Shown here: one piece after another, positions 61,126-64,000 of the stretch
Position numbering within the stretch: the first letter of the stretch is position 1
How the letters are laid out: each line of letters opens with the position of its first letter
Source: Methanocorpusculum sp.
Lineage (GTDB): Archaea; Halobacteriota; Methanomicrobia; Methanomicrobiales; Methanocorpusculaceae
Length of the DNA stretch: 64,000 bases
Reading direction: 5' to 3'
Assembly (NCBI GenBank): GCA_017408885.1
Contig: JAFQTT010000007.1
Coordinates: 62,001 to 126,000, forward strand
The notes under the pieces: generated by a model
What the model was told of the DNA's origin: nothing
The model's database searches: none
The model's input: only the letters and a program-made list of their open reading frames with translations
Translations under genes and position numbers: made by a program

Positions 61126-61314
61126 CAACAATTGAGTGGGAATAACCACTGCAAAAAGTTGCGGCACAGACACCACTGTGCTTTGCTGAAACTCATGCAC
61201 CACAAAACAGCAAATACTCATAACACACCTCCGGCACGGAATGATAATTCCGATGCGTAAACATACAGATATCTCCCCTGATTTGCCGGTGAAAATCCGG
61301 CTCTCCCTATTTTT
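61125..61314 (+). ncRNA. Putative structured non-coding RNA
   Basis: About 190 bases with no credible reading frame but successive perfect stems: GCAAC (61125-61129)/GTTGC (61158-61162) enclosing AGTGG (61135-61139)/CCACT (61146-61150); GCACAG (61164-61169)/CTGTGC (61176-61181); CGGAAT (61237-61242)/ATTCCG (61247-61252) with loop GATA; and GCCGG (61285-61289)/CCGGC (61297-61301) followed by TATTTTT. A TATA box is placed correctly at the 5' side. It does not read as a tRNA, 5S, SRP or RNase P RNA. RNA gene status is inference. Confidence 0.4.
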
Positions 61315-61326
61315 GAAAAAAAAAGT

Positions 61327-61809
61327 TTAGTCAGTATCTTTTAATGCAGTGATACTCTCAACATTAGTTAAGGCCCAGACCATTGAATTGTTTGAATTCA
61401 AAATCTCTGAAACCGGTTCATGGCTGCTGATTCCAAGAGCCTTTAACGCATTTTCAGAAAGATCGCGGTTCCCGATTAAATCTGCAAACATACGGCGCAC
61501 GGACTGCTTTTCATCAGGATTTACAATCTCTTCAAGGCGTCCTGAAAGCGTTACAAATCTGTAGTAACTCATATCATGTGCAACATCCTCGACTTCTACT
61601 GATACATGCGGATTAGTTTTGAAAAAGTCCATCTTTTTACCATACCTTGTTGGAAGGAAATAGAGACGTTTTCCGTCAAAGACATAGAGAAAAGGAGCGA
61701 TGTATGCACGATCGTTTTTTGTAAAAGCGATTCTTGAGAGATGGTTTTCGTGGAGAAGTTTATCGTATTCTGTTCTTGGCATCGAAGGGATTTTCACAAG
61801 AGATGTCAT
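61327..61809 (-). CDS. Pyridoxamine 5'-phosphate oxidase-like flavin/F420-binding protein
   Basis: A 160-residue split-barrel protein. EYDKLLHENHLSRIAFTKND, APFLYVFDGKRLYFLPTRYG and VSVEVEDVAHDMSYYRFVTL give the barrel typical of PNPOx-like nitroreductase-type proteins that bind FMN, F420 or heme. The tail (about 110-160) is helical. Substrate unknown. Its message probably ends at the A-run 61316-61324, a T-run on its strand. Confidence 0.82.
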   Translation of the reverse strand: MTSLVKIPSMPRTEYDKLLHENHLSRIAFTKNDRAYIAPFLYVFDGKRLYFLPTRYGKKMDFFKTNPHVSVEVEDVAHDMSYYRFVTLSGRLEEIVNPDEKQSVRRMFADLIGNRDLSENALKALGISSHEPVSEILNSNNSMVWALTNVESITALKDTD

Positions 61810-61858
61810 GAATATCTATTCATGCCGTAAAGATAATACGTTCCTCTTTACGGCAAAT

Positions 61859-63802
61859 TCATGAAGCATCAAGCTTCTTCTGAAGCTCTGCAATTCTGTC
61901 GCGAAGCTCAATTGCATGCTCGAAATCAAGCGCGGAAGCTGCAGTTTTCATCTCTGCTTCGAGCTGGATAATCAGGTTTGGAATCTCAGCAGACGGGATG
62001 TGCTTGATGTCTTTTAAGTCCACCTCTTTTTCCGGAATCGGTTTTCTAATGGTCTGAGGTGTGATGCCGTTTTCTTCGTTGAAGGCTATCTGCATCTGCC
62101 TTCTTCTGGCAGTCTCAGCGATTGCGGCTTTTATCGAATCGGTCATCACATCAGCATAGAGCACAACATGCGACTCCGCATTTCTTGCGGCACGTCCGAT
62201 AATCTGGATTAAGCTTCTTGTGTTTCTAAGAAAACCCTCCTTGTCCGCATCAAGGATTCCGATAAACCCTACCTCAGGGATGTCGAGACCTTCTCTTAAA
62301 AGATTGATTCCAACGAGCACATCAAACATACCAAGGCGAAGCTGCCTGATAAGCTCAGTACGCTCGAGTGTCTTGATGTCCGAATGAAGATATCTGGTTT
62401 TGATTCCGTTGGCTGCTAAGTACTCGCTGAGCTCTTCTGCAAGCTTCTTGGTGAGCGTTGTAACAAGTGCTCTGTCCCCGCGCTCGATAGTTGACCTTAT
62501 CTCACGCATGAGGTCTTCTGTCTGTCCCTGAATCGGGCGGACTTCAACAATCGGATCTACAAGACCTGTTGGTCTTATAATCTGTTCAACCACATCACCT
62601 GAGTGTTCGAGTTCATAATCTCCGGGTGTTGCAGAGACGAAGATTGTCTGTTTCATGAACTTTTCGAACTCTGAAAACATCAGAGGCCGGTTGTCGAAGG
62701 CGCTTGGAAGACGGAAACCGTACTCAACAAGAGGGATTTTTCGTGCGTGGTCTCCGTTAAACATTCCTCTGACTTGAGGCAGCGACTGGTGGCTTTCGTC
62801 GATGACTAAAAGGAAGTCATCCGGGAAGTAGTCAAGAAGGCAGAACGGCCTCTCCCCTGTGTTTCTTTTGTCGAAGTGACGCGAGTAGTTTTCGATTCCT
62901 TTACATGAACCGGTCTCTTCTATCATCTCGATATCATACTCGGTTCTCTGGCGGAGACGGTGTGCTCCAAGGTCATCGAGCTTTCCATCAGAGAGAACTT
63001 CATCCAGCTCAGAGCGAATAGATGTGATGGCTTCTTCAATCTCTTCTTTCGGTGTTACGAAGTGACGTGCGGGATAGACATAGAAGTAATCGAGTTTCTC
63101 TTTGACCTTTCCTGTCGCCTTCTCGATTTCGGATATTCTGTCAATCTCGTCCCCGAACAGTTCAATTCGGATGATATCGTTGAAGTAACCGGGAATTATA
63201 TCAATGGTGTCTCCCTTTACTCTGAAACGTCCGGGCATCAGTTCTGTGTCGTTTCTCTCAAATAGGATATCAACGAGTTTTTCCATCAGCTCCCTGCGTG
63301 AGATTCTCTGTCCTGTTTTAAGCTCGAATCCCATGTTCTGGAAGTTTTCAGGATTTCCAATACTGTAGATACATGAAACTGATGCGACAACAATTGTATC
63401 TCTGTGGGAAAGAAGAGATGCTGTTGCCGCAAGTCTCATCATCTCGATTTTGGGATTGATTGATGCGTCCTTTTCGATGTACTGATCCTTTTTTGGGATG
63501 TAGCTTTCCGGCTGGTAGTAGTCATAGTACGAGATGAAGTACTCGACATGGTTGTCCGGGAAGAACTCTTTGAACTCGTTGTAGAGCTGGCCTGCAAGTG
63601 TTTTGTTGTGGGCCAGAACAAGGGTTGGGCGCTGTAAGTTCTGGATTACGTTTGCTATCGTAAACGTCTTTCCAGAGCCTGTTACACCAAGGAGTGTCTG
63701 GAACTGTTTCCCGGAGAGAACACCTTTTGTTAATTCAGCTATGGCCTTTGGCTGTGAGCCTTTTGGGGCATAGCCTGATTTGAGTTTGAACTCTTCGTTC
63801 AT
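61859..63802 (-). CDS. uvrB: Excinuclease ABC subunit B
   Basis: A 647-residue damage-recognition helicase-like protein of nucleotide excision repair. Walker A is GVTGSGKTFT (about 39-48), the beta-hairpin YYDYYQPESYIPKKDQYI (about 92-109), motif FVSATPGDYEL, LLREGLDIPEV and IGRAARN follow, and the last 40 residues are the UVR domain that binds UvrC. Bacterial-type Uvr genes occur in mesophilic methanogens, probably by transfer. uvrA and uvrC are not in the window. Start overlaps the upstream stop (TGATG). Confidence 0.97.
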   Translation of the reverse strand: MNEEFKLKSGYAPKGSQPKAIAELTKGVLSGKQFQTLLGVTGSGKTFTIANVIQNLQRPTLVLAHNKTLAGQLYNEFKEFFPDNHVEYFISYYDYYQPESYIPKKDQYIEKDASINPKIEMMRLAATASLLSHRDTIVVASVSCIYSIGNPENFQNMGFELKTGQRISRRELMEKLVDILFERNDTELMPGRFRVKGDTIDIIPGYFNDIIRIELFGDEIDRISEIEKATGKVKEKLDYFYVYPARHFVTPKEEIEEAITSIRSELDEVLSDGKLDDLGAHRLRQRTEYDIEMIEETGSCKGIENYSRHFDKRNTGERPFCLLDYFPDDFLLVIDESHQSLPQVRGMFNGDHARKIPLVEYGFRLPSAFDNRPLMFSEFEKFMKQTIFVSATPGDYELEHSGDVVEQIIRPTGLVDPIVEVRPIQGQTEDLMREIRSTIERGDRALVTTLTKKLAEELSEYLAANGIKTRYLHSDIKTLERTELIRQLRLGMFDVLVGINLLREGLDIPEVGFIGILDADKEGFLRNTRSLIQIIGRAARNAESHVVLYADVMTDSIKAAIAETARRRQMQIAFNEENGITPQTIRKPIPEKEVDLKDIKHIPSAEIPNLIIQLEAEMKTAASALDFEHAIELRDRIAELQKKLDAS

Positions 63803-64000
63803 CAGAAGTCGTCGAACTCCTCAATGTCTTCTTCCGGTTCGATGAAAGCTGTTTCGTAGATGTTGGCTAAGTATCTGGTGACGAAAACACCTGTTGGAAT
63901 CATCACGATAACCATCAGACCAAAGATGATGATGTTTGCTGCTGCTGCGTAGCTGAAGATACCTGCAAGTCCGAGGAATAATACTGCAACGGAAAGCAGG
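63802..64000 (-). CDS. Small membrane protein (3' part only; cut by window edge)
   Basis: The last 65 residues of a protein on the minus strand. Two hydrophobic stretches, LLSVAVLFLGLAGIFSYAAA and IIIFGLMVIVMIPTGVFV, precede a short cytosolic tail, RYLANIYETAFIEPEED, rich in acidic residues, ending in TGA that overlaps the uvrB ATG. Product is not recognised. Its 5' end is beyond the window. Confidence 0.7.
   Translation of the reverse strand, partial: LLSVAVLFLGLAGIFSYAAAANIIIFGLMVIVMIPTGVFVTRYLANIYETAFIEPEEDIEEFDDF

Noticed and set aside
61009-61260. Plus-strand reading frame of 83 codons in the putative RNA region
   Set aside because: It has no Shine-Dalgarno, its composition is low-complexity Asn/His/Thr, and it crosses the TATA box and hairpins that explain the region better.
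60903-61326. Replication origin with origin-recognition boxes
   Set aside because: Position next to orc1/cdc6 fits, but I could not find a repeated box sequence or a clear AT-rich unwinding stretch; kept only as an alternative for the structured region.

Overview
The window is from a methanogenic archaeon of the Euryarchaeota, most likely order Methanomicrobiales and close to Methanocorpusculum. That placement is an inference from gene content: methenyl-H4MPT cyclohydrolase, archaeal MetK, a dihydropteroate-synthase-related protein, an archaeal SelB-like factor, PAN and Cdc48 ATPases, Orc1/Cdc6 and pyruvoyl arginine decarboxylase, together with bacterial-type UvrB and class II ribonucleotide reductase. 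Signals are archaeal: TATA-like boxes, several probable leaderless starts, GGTGAT-type Shine-Dalgarno sites, 1-4 base overlaps between operon genes, and poly-T terminators. I see no insertion sequences, prophage or CRISPR array.

Layout. 1-4.3 kb: a sulfur-handling cluster. A truncated cysteine desulfurase diverges from eight genes: two YeeE-type transporter halves, TusA, a TusA-like protein, OsmC, a C_GCAxxG_C_C protein, a DUF1858 protein and a small siroheme/4Fe-4S sulfite-reductase-like protein. 4.3-11.5 kb: molybdenum, with moeA-moaB diverging from moaA-moaE-moaC-trmO, followed by modABC. 11.5-20.6 kb: protein quality control (cdc48-hsp20-dtxR, and PAN), a P-type-ATPase-like HAD protein, a NERD protein and the DHPS-related enzyme. 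20.6-21.1 kb: tRNA-Leu(CAG) followed by a run of degenerate repeats that reuse its 3' end. 22.9-31.7 kb: the least conventional block, holding a coiled-coil RmuC-like nuclease, DUF169, DJ-1/PfpI, and an apparent operon of TPR protein, BrxC/D-like ATPase and OB-fold/HD protein, then two unassigned proteins.

31.7-39.5 kb is housekeeping: gltX, the SelB-like factor, arfC-type reductase, metK-hisG-hisA-hisB. 39.7-42.2 kb encodes an adjacent secreted dockerin protein and a membrane-anchored cohesin-like protein. 42.2-51.5 kb holds a metal-chelate type ABC importer, TPR-larB-nadM, superoxide reductase, DUF368, an ADP-ribosylglycohydrolase and UPF0058. 51.6-58.2 kb: purD-argF-aldolase, pdaD, nrdJ, hisH and tRNA-Val(TAC). 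58.2-64 kb: mch, orc1/cdc6 with a zinc-ribbon partner, an intergenic region that looks like a regulated structured RNA gene, a flavin-binding oxidase-like protein, uvrB and a truncated membrane protein.

The most unusual points are the putative structured RNA (about 61.1-61.3 kb), the TPR/BrxC-D-like/OB-HD operon near an RmuC-like gene, the dockerin-cohesin pair, the sulfur cluster, a short AT-rich element shared by the moa/moe, mod and metal-importer promoters, and the repeats behind tRNA-Leu. All calls come from reading sequence by eye; no database search was possible.
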